A stretch of 52,232 nt of DNA, taken from NCBI GenBank assembly GCA_032718475.1, contig JAUCBJ010006508.1, forward strand, positions 1-52,232, given 5' to 3'. The notes under the pieces were generated by a model. It searched no databases. It had not been told where the DNA came from and was given only the letters and a program-made list of their open reading frames with translations. Within the stretch, counting starts at the first letter, position 1. Each line of letters opens with the position of its first letter. Source of the DNA: Nemertoderma westbladi. Lineage: Eukaryota > Xenacoelomorpha > Nemertodermatida > Nemertodermatidae. Positions 22,815 through 33,726 of this stretch are shown here, one piece after another. Both the position numbers and the translations under genes were made by a program.

Positions 22815-23305
22815 CGAAAAAATGTTAAACGAAACGAAATAAAAATTTATGCAAATAACGAAACGAAATCGCAAGTGTTTCATTTGTTAAATTTTCGTTT
22901 CGTTTTGTTAAATTAAAAAGTAATGCAATAGCAATAGGATGCAATAGCCTTTCGGACTACAGTACCGGTATAACTCCAATAAGGCACTGAGGCAATACTG
23001 ATAGTAAATTACAACATAAAATAGAGAACTAACTGGTATACCTAGAGATTTAACCTGCCGGTATAATTACCTGTTATATTTTATACTATATGTACTACAT
23101 TACACTACAATATCAAGGCGTTGGGATGGGGGGGGGGGGGGGGGGGGGGGGGGGGGTGTGCTCATATTTATAACTATTATTTGATAAAATTTTATAAAAA
23201 ATGAAACGAAATGAATTTATAATGTATGAAACGAAACGAAAATTTCATAGATTGGTAAAAAACGAAACGAAATTGAAATGCCTTTCGTTTCGTTATGGCA
23301 TGCCA
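22815..23305. repeat. Cluster of CGAAACGAAA motifs in both orientations around a poly-G tract
   Basis: AACGAAACGAAA and its complement TTTCGTTTCGTT occur repeatedly at 22828-22910 and 23200-23300, on either side of a 29-nt poly-G run (23128-23156). The arrangement resembles subterminal repeats of a non-autonomous DNA transposon. I could not define matching termini or a target duplication. Confidence 0.55.
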
Positions 23306-23774
23306 TCCCAGGGCAAAAGTACTTACTAATTTTCTCACGAGTTTGGGAAATTTTCGATCGAAAAAGAAACAATTTAAGTGAATTTTACTTTGCATGTTAC
23401 AGGCTAACAGCAGCATAGACAATATTTCACCACTAACAGTTTTCAGCTGATAGTTATCGGCGTAACGTTTTGGTTTACATTTAGAAAGTTAACTATACTA
23501 AGATGTGCAAAAATTATATTAGTTAGTCACATCCAAACGGTCTACTGTAGGCCTATAGCTTAGACGCATGACAGACCGCCCCAGTAATTATCACAGCATG
23601 GAGCAATAGCCAAATGCAATTCCAACAGAAATATATAAAGTATATAAACTTTAAAGTTACGTGTAAGCGGCATAAAAAGTACTACATTACTTACATAACC
23701 TGCAGTTGTTGAAACCAGACGACATATTTAAATAAACTATATATGTATATTATCTTTATGAAATTCTGACTTAC

Positions 23775-23801
23775 CGATAGGGGAAGGCGTCGGGTCTGGA
23801 C
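23775..23801 (-). CDS. Putative 27-bp hinge microexon (Pro-rich)
   Basis: On the minus strand, a T-rich acceptor (ATTTTTTAG) is followed by 27 bp and a consensus donor G|GTAAGT. Both edges are phase 1, giving PDPTPSPI, a proline-rich spacer of the type found between Ig domains and membrane anchors. It lies between the Ig-like exon (46208-46690) and the GPI-type exons (17215 and 13203) on the same strand and in the same phase. A 27-bp match can arise by chance, so it is only a candidate until transcripts are seen. Confidence 0.4.
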
Positions 23802-25447
23802 CTAAAAAATAAACAAAATATATGACAATCAAATTATTCCGTTTGTAACTTTTTATACAGTATTATCATTATAATTGGTAAGCCGTTGTTTTGTATAGAT
23901 AAAGTAAGTGGTATTGTATGTTTAAAACTAAAACTCTTAACCAAACTAACTGTGAATGAATTTGAATAATAGTCCCTATATTTGTTCGAATGTACTTAGT
24001 TCGGTGTTTTCCTGTTTATAAGTAGCTCTAGTAATGGTGGAGAAATTTAATAGTAGGTCCGCCCTAGTTGAGGTGCTGTGGCTGCTTAGCAATGACTTAG
24101 CTTAATAATTTATTATTGTTTTTATCGTAATTATTTATCGGAAAATATTGCCTGTGAATGGAATTTCTCGTCAGAGATTAAACCAGACCAATTATTTATT
24201 AAACTGCCTAATACAAAGCCTATCCATTATATCCAATAGAAATTTGATGCTTCAAATTTATGACGAACTCTAGTTTCCAGTTTTGATAAATGAACACTGA
24301 ACATGAGTGCAGTAAATAAGTATTTACACGTGTAGGTAGGGTAGGCCCTATGTAGTGTAATGGGTGCGTGCCAACAGACATCCATTATGATTGAGACACC
24401 CATGCTGCCAGGTGCAGGTCGCAGTGAAGTGAACTCAGAGTGGACATGAGCACACTCTACTCCTGGCCGGCCATTGGTAGATCACCATCTGTCTGGCCAG
24501 GCCATATACCCCTGCAGCCAAGTATATGGGTCCTTAATCCAGGACCAAGGGCGTCCTTATCCCAGAACGAAGGGGGTCCTAGTTACAGGACCAGATTTGC
24601 TCTAGTAAGAGGGTCTATGCAGCCACAGGTGGCACCTCCTTTTTGCTGCATAGAAGTGGCAAGTTTTCTTGATCAATGACCTAACAACAAGTATCAGATT
24701 CAGAAGCATGAATCATACTGTACAACAACTGACTGAGTCATACTACAGTCATGCATAACAGGTTCCAGTCAATACAGCGGTTGAGATGGATAAGCCAATC
24801 AGTGAACAGAATAGTAACCCTACCATATATGGCAATAAAATATCAAAAATAGACCCATACACGAGCTATTACGGAATGGTGAATTATACATAGGGATTAG
24901 TGTGGCTATTCATTTTACTATCAAATCGGATGCGGTGGCATTCTTATGTAATACCACTGTATAATTATTATAATAAAGGACATGTTAACTATGAATACAA
25001 CTGTTGCGCCCAAGTAAATATAAATACACTCGAATGTTCCTCTATTCTAATGTGACTTAAAATGACCGCTAATTCTTATCCTTTCCCCAAATTCCCATAA
25101 TAACTATTGATAATTTTTTACGTAAATACCGAATACATACAGTAATACTGTATTGCTTCAACTTCAACTAAAAAGGTAATCCTTCACCCATTTCACAGTT
25201 ATAAACATTCTTGAAAAAAATTAATAAAAAAAAATAATTGATCAAGTATTTCTTTAACACAATACTCGTCCTACTCTTGTGCCTCGTTGCGTTCGTTCGT
25301 TTTTGACGAAACTTCAGTTTCTTTCTAAACTTTTGACGGACTACATACACACTAAGTTTCGTTTAATTTCATCAAGGAATAACCGAGTTATTAACGATCA
25401 AAAATTTAGGACGACGACAGACAACTCGCCAAAGGCACCCATATGCT
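23802..25447. other. No recognisable gene
   Basis: AT-rich unique-looking sequence, with a more GC-rich 24380-24670 segment. An open frame at 24440-24679 there has composition unlike the other coding regions and no recognisable domain. I leave it uncalled. Confidence 0.4.
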
Positions 25448-25481
25448 AAGGCTTCGCTCACTTCGTGGCTCGCCCCACAAA
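25448..25481 (-). mobile_element. Solo end of the 7705-type fold-back family
   Basis: The complement reads GTGGGGCGAGCCACGAAGTG then AGCGAAGCCTTAGC, matching the outer ~34 bp of the element at 7705-8215. No second arm is seen nearby. It directly abuts the RT fragment that follows. Confidence 0.65.
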
Positions 25482-25930
25482 CCTGTTTGCCGATGACACC
25501 AATCTACTTTACCATCATACTAAATCATGAAACACTAATTGAAACCATAAACAACAAACTTGTTAACCTAGATAATTGGCTACTTTATAACAAACTATAA
25601 CTCTACCTAAAAAAAAACTGAATACCGGTACTTAATTATCTCAAATAGACACAATATTACTAGTCCAACGCTACTTATACAAAACAAACCAATTAAAGAA
25701 GTTACACAAACCCAATTTCTTGGCATATGGATTGATAATAAACCTACATGAAAACACCTCTGCGCCTATGTACATGAAAAATGTCAAAATCTACAGGTCC
25801 ATTTTTTAAGTTACGACACCTTTTACCTCAAAAAATACAAAATCACTATATTACACTTTAATACATCCCTACTTAACCTACGGAATTGTACTTTTTCCTT
25901 ATGAAATTAAATTAAAAACTGAAATATTCT
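25482..25930 (+). pseudogene. Degenerate CR1/jockey-like LINE RT fragment
   Basis: Across several frames the plus strand encodes LFADDTNL (the catalytic FADD), ETINNKLVNLDNWL, QTQFLGIWIDNK, and LYYTLIHPYLTYGIVLFP. These are the consecutive C-terminal RT landmarks of CR1/jockey-type LINEs. Stops and frameshifts are frequent, so it is an old fragment, different from the FADD LINE copies at 17.9 and 29 kb. Confidence 0.85.
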
Positions 25931-26439
25931 ACTGTATAAAGCTACATAATTGGTAACGGTCTGATGAATGGAGGATAATAAATATACGGGCCCCATGGGC
26001 TCACTTACAAAATTTGGTAGAAATTACATATGAACATTATTAAGTACCAACAGAGTAAGTCAGTTTCCTCTGTCTGTCCCATGGCAGTGTATTGTAAATA
26101 CAAACAAGTACTCGGATTACTACTAGGGATGTCCCAGAATTCCGTTCCGGCCGGAATTCCGGCGGTTTTTGCCCGATTCCGGTTCCGGCCGGAATTGCCG
26201 GAATGGGATCAATTCCGGCCGGAATTTTACCGGAATTACAAGGTTCATATCTAGTTTAATAGCTGCAATTAGTTTGTTAAATTATTATCAACATTTATAT
26301 ATTTTTTAAACATTATTACCAATTAGTTTAAGATACTTTTCAACACTTGTAAAAAAGTATAGAAATAAAGTTTTCTTCGACCGTTAGAGCTAACATTTAA
26401 GGATGCAAGGCATAGATGCCCCATGGGTAGCCCCTTCAA

Positions 26440-26545
26440 ACCATTCGTGTTGAATCGAAAACTGCCTTGGCCCACATGCAGGGATCGAACCCACGACCTC
26501 CAGATAGATTGGAATTCAATGCAACCACTATATACACCAAGGTGG
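26440..26545 (-). mobile_element. tRNA-derived SINE fragment
   Basis: The complement contains TAGTGGTT followed about 35 bp later by GGGTTCGATCCC, i.e. tRNA A-box- and B-box-like Pol III promoter elements. It lies inside the hAT-like element. No complete cloverleaf is present, so it is not a functional tRNA gene. Confidence 0.65.
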
Positions 26546-26790
26546 AACCTAACTAACCTATGTAACGAGGGCAAATTCACAGCCACCCTGTTTATTACAG
26601 TGAATTCAGTCTTGGATGGGTATGTAACACATTTCCAAAATTGTTTTACCTGGTAATCAAACTAAATGGTCCCACCATCTGTTACACCACTTAAGTAGTA
26701 TTCATATACAATGTAAAATAACCCTTTTAATTTACATTTACTGATTAAACCCTTTGTCGTTCTGAAGATATTTTATGAAATGCATCATTA

Positions 26791-27117
26791 GGCCCGTGCT
26801 CCACTGGTAAGTCGTAAGTCGTTTTCAGATTTTGTCTTAGTCAGAATGTCAAAATGAATGCCTCCTTGCTCCATTGGTAACATAAGTCATTTGATAAAGA
26901 AAATAAGGTGCGACTCACATTTACTGCATATTTATTATACCCAAAGTAACCAATCACAGGCATCTTTCAGGATATAACACAATGATTCATATGTCAAAAG
27001 ATGGAACATGGGACATAATCACAGTCGTAACTTACGATTACCAGGGGAGACGCTAACATTGAAACCAATGTGTTCCATAATTTATTCTGACTAAGACTTA
27101 CCAGTGGAGCACGGGCC
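26791..27117. mobile_element. Harbinger-like MITE nested in the hAT-like element
   Basis: A 327-bp element with inverted ends GGCCCGTGCTCCACTGGTAA, flanked by TTA on both sides (26788-26790 and 27118-27120). Three-base TTA/TAA duplications and GC-rich ends are typical of PIF/Harbinger MITEs. A second internal inverted motif (TGCTCCATTGGTAA / TTACCAGGGGAGAC) suggests duplicated subterminal repeats. Confidence 0.88.
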
Positions 27118-27164
27118 TTAGCGGGTGGTTTTTCCAATTTGCTTATAAAATGGTATTTTTTTAG

Positions 27165-27300
27165 ATTGATTTTACAAAATTTTACATTGATCTTACAATA
27201 TTTTACATTGATCTTACAATATTTTACATTGATCTTACAATATTTTACATTGAATTTAAATTATTTTACATTGATTTTATATTATTTTACTTTGCATTAA
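27165..27300 (+). repeat. 21-bp tandem repeat
   Basis: About six diverging copies of a unit close to TTTTACATTGATCTTACAAT plus one base, inside the hAT-like element. Confidence 0.85.
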
Positions 27301-27969
27301 TTATTAAATAATATGTTAATTACAGGAGGCTAAATAAATTGCTAACCTTCTAAAGTTAGCAATGAAACTCGATTAACGATTAACACAATTACAATTACTA
27401 CTTTAACCTAAAACTAATATAAATATAAAACGTTATTACAACACGTACAGGTCCTGCGAATGGTCGTTAGTTCAGTTCTGCGTCGTAGGTGCTGCATAAT
27501 ATAGTAGTTTAATTTCTATTTACAGCAAATCCATTTCTTACCATAAATATATTTATTCCCAGCAATAATTAAACTGTAACATTTACTATTGGCCTCGTTT
27601 ATTGTTTTGGTTCGAATAACATGTCACTGTAACATGCTCCTTTTCCTTAAAGACACCAGGATATTGCACCAAAGGACCTAATGACGCGATAGGCCGTAAC
27701 AAACAGCTCAGGCCATTCTCCACTCCACCCACCTTAATTCCCCCAAGGTTCTGATTCATCTCATTAACAAACTTACTGTAGAAATTAAAAAAATTCATTT
27801 GTTTCATAAAAAAATTATAAAATTTCCTGGGTCATTTAGTGTATTTCACTAATTATAGAAAATTCCGGTTCCGGCCGGAATTCCGGCCGGAATATTCCGG
27901 CATGTTGAATTCCGGTTCCGGTTCCGGCCGGAATCAAAATATCGATTCCGGGACATCCCTAATTACTAC

Positions 27970-28959
27970 AGCTTCTCAGGTTAACTGAGTCAAGTGAGTC
28001 AACTGAGTGTTGCCCCACAAACGGGTAACAAACCGTTCTCAATAGAAAGTAGTTGTAAAGAGCCAATTTGCACACATTAATTTTTTGAAATATTAAGCAT
28101 TATCTTATTTTTTACAAAATAAAATTTGTATATTAGTACCTAACCAATACATAATTGAAATTTTTTTTTATATTTTACATTGGTATCGAAAATCACCGAT
28201 AATCGATCGAAAATTTCTGAAAATCGATCGAAATATTTTGTAAATTTCGATGGACAACAAGTACTGTAGGCCATGCCGTTTAGGTACTTTTCACAGTGAC
28301 CATGTTAAAGAAAAAAAAACCCGGATTCACACACACAAGGCCACAAAACGCCCACCGTACCAGTTACAACTACCCTACCACTTTACAAAACTAATTTTGG
28401 ACGGAATTCCGTAACATATCAACCTCCTCTATAATCTCTATATTGAATGAACTACAACCCTCAGAAATTCGAAGAATGCCCGATACTCTCTAAATTTAAA
28501 TTAGAACTTTAGGAATATATCTAATTTACCCAATAACCTTCGCCCTGCGTCATCCTACAATGTTACAACCAAATCGTTGGAATCTGTGATTAAAAGCATC
28601 AACGTAAATTGTGATACTGATGATGCAGTAGTGCTGATAACATACATTTCTACTGATTGATACTGATGGGATCCAACAAACAGTAATTTTTTTACAATGT
28701 GACAACTTTTGGAATACATTTTTTGATTTGGTTTAATTCTATTTATTTTATTTTATGGCAGATTTATTTAATTTTGTTCTGTTATTTAATTTTAATAATT
28801 CTATTTGCATTACTCTTGTGATACTCATCGGCCATCATAGTGCAGCCTAAGCTTGTTGATGAAATTTCGGTGTTGATGGTCGCAATTTGAAGAAGGTAAA
28901 TTAAAATTAATTGAGCTCAATATGAAATGGTTTGGTAACGGTATCCATGTGGGATTGTG
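27970..28959. other. No recognisable gene
   Basis: AT-rich sequence with an AATCGATCGAAA-repeat patch near 28200-28235. No exon or element ends are defined. Confidence 0.4.
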
Positions 28960-29034
28960 ATTCTGGATACTACTACTACTACTACTACTATGATCGGCAT
29001 GCTGCATTGCAGCTGCATTTTTAAGAATGCTGTG

Positions 29035-30332
29035 CCGGCTTGTCAACAAAATTGCACCGCCACAACTCCCTATCACCCATGACATTTGCTAGATCATCCG
29101 CATCTTTAAGGCCAGTGTCCTTTAAGACGCGTCTCAAGAAAGTCATGGGCTGTCCACCATGCTTATTCACTCCATGAGGCTGCCAAAGTACAAGATTATG
29201 CACTGGCTGGTCCTCACGGCGAAAGCAATGTCCTGCAAAGCGGAGGCGATTTTGTTCTAGTGTGAAGCTTGGGGGAACCAATGAGACACCTCCAATGTTA
29301 TATAGTGTCTGGTTGGAGATGTGTGCATTGTACTTGACACAATGAACCCGGCGTAGCATTCTTGTGAATGTGCCATCCAGAGATTTGGTGTCCTCGGCAG
29401 TTAGAGCCCAGCATGGACTCCCGTAGAGGAGTACTGGAACTACTGCTGCTCTAAATAATCGGACCTTAAGTTTCCGATTAATTCTCGGTGACTTCCAAAT
29501 CCTGGAAAGCCTATTCAAGGCTTCCCATGCCTTTCCCTTACGTATTCGAAGGTCCTCACCTGACTTCCGGATCCATGATCCCAGGTAACAGAAGTCGTCC
29601 ACATGCTCAAGCATACCATCCTTTGAGCTTATGCTCATCCGATCAGAGACTTGCTGAGGACTTTCAAAGTTAACTGTCAGAATTTTGGTCTTTCTGGAGT
29701 TAATAAAAAGACCAACACTAGAAGCAGCATGTTCTAATGAGCTGAGGAGCCGTTGGGCTCCCTCTAATGATTCTGATAGTACTCCTAAGTCATCAGCAAA
29801 GTCTAGATCAGTTAGGTACTTGGCAGGATTTCCTCGACTTCTGGAGCCAGTAGGTGGAGTTATCATCACCCCATCATCATTATAATGATCTAAGGACATG
29901 CGTAGAACATAGTCAACCACAATAATGAACAAGAATGGTGCAAGTGTGTCTCCTTGGAGGACGCCCCATAACACTTCAAATGGTTCTGTGTCACCGTCAA
30001 CAGTAGACACAAATGTTGTCGAACCATCGTATACTGATCTGATTGCTGCAATAATTTTATCAGGAATCCCATATAATGAAAGTATGCTGAACATACGTGA
30101 GCGAGAGACTGAATCAAAGGCCTTGAAGAAGTCAACAAAGATAACAGCCAGATGCCTGTCTTTCTTTTTTGATAACCCTTCAATTATCCTTCTAAGTGCC
30201 AAAATGGGCTCCATGGTCCCACGACCTTTACGGAACCCATTCTGATTTCCACGGAGCAGTCTCTCAATGGGATCCCTGATGCGATTTAATAGAATCCTAT
30301 TGTATAGCTTTGCAGCAATCGAGATCAATGAG
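29035..30332 (-). pseudogene. LINE reverse transcriptase, 3' half
   Basis: From just past the fold-back insertion, the frame covers LISIAAKLYNRILLNRI, the FVDFFKAFDSV motif with the first catalytic Asp, WGVLQGDTLAPFLF, the DLDFADDLG catalytic pair, and YLGSWIRKSGEDLRIRKGKA. It then runs to a C-terminal zone ending RELWRCNFVDKPAQHS before the stop. All RT motifs after the insertion point look intact. The open frame's first ~30 codons derive from the inserted element, not the LINE. Confidence 0.9.
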
Positions 30333-30522
30333 GGAAGCAGGACAATTCGGTCCCGGACAATTCGGTCCGGACAATTCGGTCCCGGACAATTCGGTCCCGG
30401 ACAATTCGGTCCCAAAACATGCATATTAATGGGACCGAATTGTCCGGGACCGAATTGTCCGGGACCGAATTGTCCAGGACCGAATTGTCCGGGACCAAAT
30501 TTAATTGGTACTATATAATGGT

Positions 30523-30535
30523 GAATGTTCTAGAA
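30523..30535. promoter_or_regulatory. Heat-shock-element-like triplet, left
   Basis: GAATGTTCTAGAA fits GAA-nn-TTC-nn-GAA, the three-unit heat shock factor consensus, exactly. Its inverted copy is at 31086-31098. Function is inferred from consensus only. Confidence 0.4.
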
Positions 30536-31085
30536 CCTTAATATATATTATTATATGGTTAGCTAGTGTTTTTTTTACTAGCTAGTATTTTTTTTTAAAT
30601 AAAAAAAAATTTACTTTTTTATTTGTTAACATTATTAGTTATGGTAGCTATGGTGTTTTATGGAGCTTGTGAATTATTTACTAGCTAGTCTAGTAATAGT
30701 ATGTATTTAAAATGTTTAAAACTGATTTTTTTTATATATTGCGTAAGTATACTGTATGTGTTGTTGGTTGGTTAACAAGCCTAAATTATTATCCTAGATA
30801 ATAGCAGGATCTCATTCAGGGACTGTTATAATATTATCAATATTGTTGGTAATTAATATAATCAGCAACAGTTTAGGCCTAATTCTGAAATATCAATGTT
30901 TTCACAAGTGTTTTTATAATTTCAAGGAAATGCTAGCTAGTAAAAAAAACACTAGCTACACCTTCTCGAACTGTTCTCGAACACTTACCAATAACAAAAA
31001 TAAAAAAAATACAGTATTTTTTAAATTTCAAAAAATTCTAGCAAGTAAATAACACTAGCTACCATAACAAATATCTCTACTAATG

Positions 31086-31098
31086 TTCTAGAACATTC
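31086..31098. promoter_or_regulatory. Heat-shock-element-like triplet, right
   Basis: TTCTAGAACATTC fits TTC-nn-GAA-nn-TTC exactly, in inverted orientation to the left copy. A nearby looser pair (TTCTCGAA twice, 30963-30981) has a three-base gap and is less convincing. Confidence 0.4.
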
Positions 31099-31373
31099 AC
31101 CAATATCAAAAAAGCACTAAAAAGTTGCTATCAGGAACCGGACAATTCGGACCCGGACAATTCGGTCCCGGACAATTCGGTCCCGGACAATTCGGTCCCG
31201 GACAATTCGGTCCTAGGACAATTCGGTCCTAGGACAATTCGGTCCCGGACAATTCGGTCCCATTTATTTAGTGTTTTGGGACCGAATTGTCCGGGACCGA
31301 ATTGTCCGGGACCGAATTGTCCGGACCGAATTGTCCGGGACCGAATTGTCCGGGACCGAATTGTCCTACATCC

Positions 31374-32370
31374 ATCAATGAGATTCCCCGAAAAGAACCA
31401 TAGAGTGTAAGGTTGCCCTTCTTGGGAACTGGCACCAACTTATTTGATTTCATTTCTTGTGGGACTCTTGTTGTTCGGTACATGTCTACTATGATGGGAT
31501 AGATGAGCTTTAAACACTCAGGTATTTTAAAGACCTCAGGGGGAACACCATCTACTCCACTGGCACGATTGGTCTTAATGCTCTTTGCAGCAGCCTTCAC
31601 TTCTGCAAAGGAGATATCGCCAATGGTAATATCTGGGAGTACAGACTCAGACACTTTTACTTCTATAAAGTTATCAGGCAATACCCTGTCATTATTGAGG
31701 AGCTTTTCAAAGTGGGCTTTTCAACCATTGAGGCGATCGTCTGGTGATTCAGCCTTAACCTTGGTGGTTGGTTGGCTTTTCCGCCCAGTAAGCAGATTGA
31801 TCGATTTCCATGCCTGGGATGATTGCCTGTGGTCGTCAGCATCATTGATGGCATCAACCTGTTGGTTTATTAGCTCCTGTAGATTAACAGAGTACTGCCT
31901 GTTCAGGGACCTAGATGCAGCCTTAATGGCATTCTTGGCCGCTGTAGTCTGTTTGAGTCGGGACTCTTTCTGCGCCTTATGAAGGTCATTTCGGCACTTC
32001 AGAATTTTGTTGTCAGTCCAGGGGGCCCTTTTCCTGTTTCGAGGGTATACAGGAACTGTTTCTGCAGCTGCTAACTTAACTGCTTCTGTAAAGGCAGTAT
32101 AGCCCTCACAGTGATCTGCCACCTCAGAGGCAAGAGCCTCATACCTGTTGCTCAGCTGTAGTGTGAAGCTGGATCTCACACTTGGCTGTTGCAACAGAGA
32201 GGACCAGTCATGCCGCGGCAAGGCAGATTTCGTTGTTCTGCTAGCACGCAGACTAAGTCTTACCTTGGCCACAATAAGGCGGTGATCACTGGAGAAGGAT
32301 CGAAGTAGTATTTTATTTATTTTAACATTGGTTTTGGGCTGGAAACGTGAGAAGTGCCAAAAGCATAAGT
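31374..32370 (-). pseudogene. LINE ORF2, endonuclease end and RT N-terminal half
   Basis: Begins (right side) with KILLRSFSSDHRLIVAKVRL, the last conserved motif (SDHR) of an APE-type endonuclease. A basic linker follows (RKRAPWTDNKILKCRNDL), then a TGA stop at 31718 where the frame otherwise continues, then RASGVDGVPPEVFK and FRGISL, the first RT motifs. The frame is cut by the fold-back insertion at FRGISL. The upstream catalytic endonuclease residues are missing by truncation. Confidence 0.88.
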
Positions 32371-33726
32371 TCACATTTTAAACAATAGAGATAAAGTCGC
32401 GCATGAGCCTCACAATTAAACTGCATTCACACTATTTTCGATTTTTATATCGCTTCTAATATATGAAACAGCCGACATTATTGGGGGGAGTTGTGAAACA
32501 GTGAAATCAACTCCCCCCTTCATGATATACAATTCTAGTGACACGCTTGTGGCTGAATCTATTTATTACTATTACTTATATATCTTGATGTATTAACCCA
32601 TTAAAGAATTCTATAATCCATTGTTAGAATATAACTTCGAATTATCAAAATTCATTTCCATTCTCAATGAAAGTCACCGAGCCATCGTACATGATACACC
32701 CCCCTCTTCAACCTCATTAATTAATTTCCTCTACCTCGTGGTCTTTCGTAAAGTATATCTTCATTGTGGGTCCACCTTGGTGGGATGAACAATTCATTCG
32801 AGAAAGCACAGCCAGGGCGACGATAAGGTAGGTTAAGTATTTTTAGTCGTTTCATTATGCTAAAAATACTCTGAAAAAATAGAACACAAAGTCGTGAAAA
32901 ATAGTCTATGGGCAGTGAAAAAACCTTAAAACAAAGGGTTCGGAAAATCGTAATAAACTTGGTGCAGCTTCACGCCATTGGAACTTGGCGATAGTGCAGA
33001 ACACCAGGATACCGTCTGAGTCCAAATAGGGGTGGGACCGATTGGACGCAAATGGTTAGCTGTTACTTTGCCCTCAAAACTATACCGTCGATCCTGGCGA
33101 GCCTGGGTATGAACCGTATACCAGCGGACAGAGTGCACAAGCACTACCTTAACTGACAGAGTCTAAGCCTATAGGGACACTGCTACTTTGCCCCCAAAAC
33201 TAAATAGTCGGTCGTGAGACGAACTAAGTAGCCAGTGGACAGAGTGCGCGAGCGCACTGGGGCTAGCCACAGATCTCAGTCCTCGGTGGTAACGTCTTAC
33301 CTTCCCAGCTATCGCGAACCCACTAAGGCCGGCCTGGGAAGAAAGAAGTCCAATACCTTGGAGCAGAGCTCACTTTAAGGCTAGTCAGCCAAAGCTCAGT
33401 TCTCGGTGGTAACGTCTTACCTTCCCAGCTACCGCGAACCCACAAAGAAAAAAGAAGTCCAATACCTTGGAGCAGAGCCTAGTTTAGCTGCCGAGGCGGC
33501 CAACTATGAAGGCTGGTTTTAGGGACTGTCTTTTCCATCCAAATGTGGCCCCTTTTAAACCCGGTGTGGGGTCAATAAGAAGTTGACCCCTAATTATCAC
33601 CTAAACACAGTTTGTCTTTCTTGTGCAGTGATTTTACGTTCAACCCATGTAAAATATAATTAATATGTGGTTGTTAGACTGACCAATAACCGATTACTAA
33701 TGAATGAAATAGGGCAATAGAGTTTA
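32371..33726. other. Non-coding stretch with a ~120-bp tandem repeat
   Basis: 32371-33040 shows no gene. From about 33050 to 33520 two block types each occur twice at about 120-bp spacing: TACTTTGCCC.CAAAACTA ... GGACAGAGTGC at 33060 and 33182, and CTCGGTGGTAACGTCTTACC ... AATACCTTGGAGCAGAGC at 33281 and 33401. I do not recognise the unit; a LINE 5' UTR or a satellite remnant are possibilities. Confidence 0.55.

Larger units (their letters stand above)
26124..27961. mobile_element. Non-autonomous hAT-like transposon with 8-bp target duplication
   Basis: Terminal inverted repeats TAGGGATGTCCC are flanked by ATTACTAC at 26116-26123 and 27962-27969, an exact 8-bp duplication as in the hAT superfamily. 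Subterminal regions (26137-26232 and 27865-27945) are dense in TTCCGGCCGGAATT palindromes, likely transposase-binding repeats. No transposase is encoded. The interior holds a tRNA-like SINE fragment, a 327-bp Harbinger-like MITE and a 21-bp tandem repeat. Confidence 0.92.
30333..31373. mobile_element. 1041-bp fold-back element built of GGACAATTCGGTCCC repeats
   Basis: Flanked by an exact 9-bp duplication ATCAATGAG (30324-30332 and 31374-31382) inside the LINE RT. Each end is itself a cruciform. Left end: about 5 direct copies of a 14-15-bp GGACAATTCGGTCCC unit, a 17-bp loop, then about 4 inverted copies. Right end: about 8 copies, a loop, then about 6 inverted copies. Outermost bases GGAAGCAG and GGATGTAG (complement) form the TIR tips. 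The AT-rich centre holds further inverted pairs (TGGTGAATGTTCTAGAAC; GCTAGTGTTTTTTTTAC). No protein is encoded. A 9-bp duplication is compatible with Mutator-like mobilisation. Confidence 0.93.
28960..32370 (-). mobile_element. Minus-strand LINE, nearly intact from endonuclease C terminus to 3' tail, split by a fold-back insertion
   Basis: Running right to left: end of the endonuclease domain (SSDHRLIVAK), linker, RT and C-terminal zone, then a 3' end with a TAG microsatellite tail (TAC on the plus strand, 28972-28991). A 1041-bp fold-back element (30333-31373) interrupts the RT. One in-frame TGA at 31718-31720 is the only other visible break. It is 5'-truncated near 32370. It closely matches the plus-strand copy at 17907-18974, so the family was recently active. 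Confidence 0.9.

Noticed and set aside
24440-24679. 79-codon open frame in a GC-richer patch
   Set aside because: No domain, no splice or promoter context, unusual composition; probably chance.
26440-26545. Possible tRNA gene
   Set aside because: Only A-box- and B-box-like parts are present, with no complete cloverleaf or acceptor stem. Better explained as SINE-derived, as are 45300 and 47570.
31503-31982. 159-codon plus-strand frame across the LINE
   Set aside because: Antisense shadow of the LINE ORF2 frame on the minus strand.
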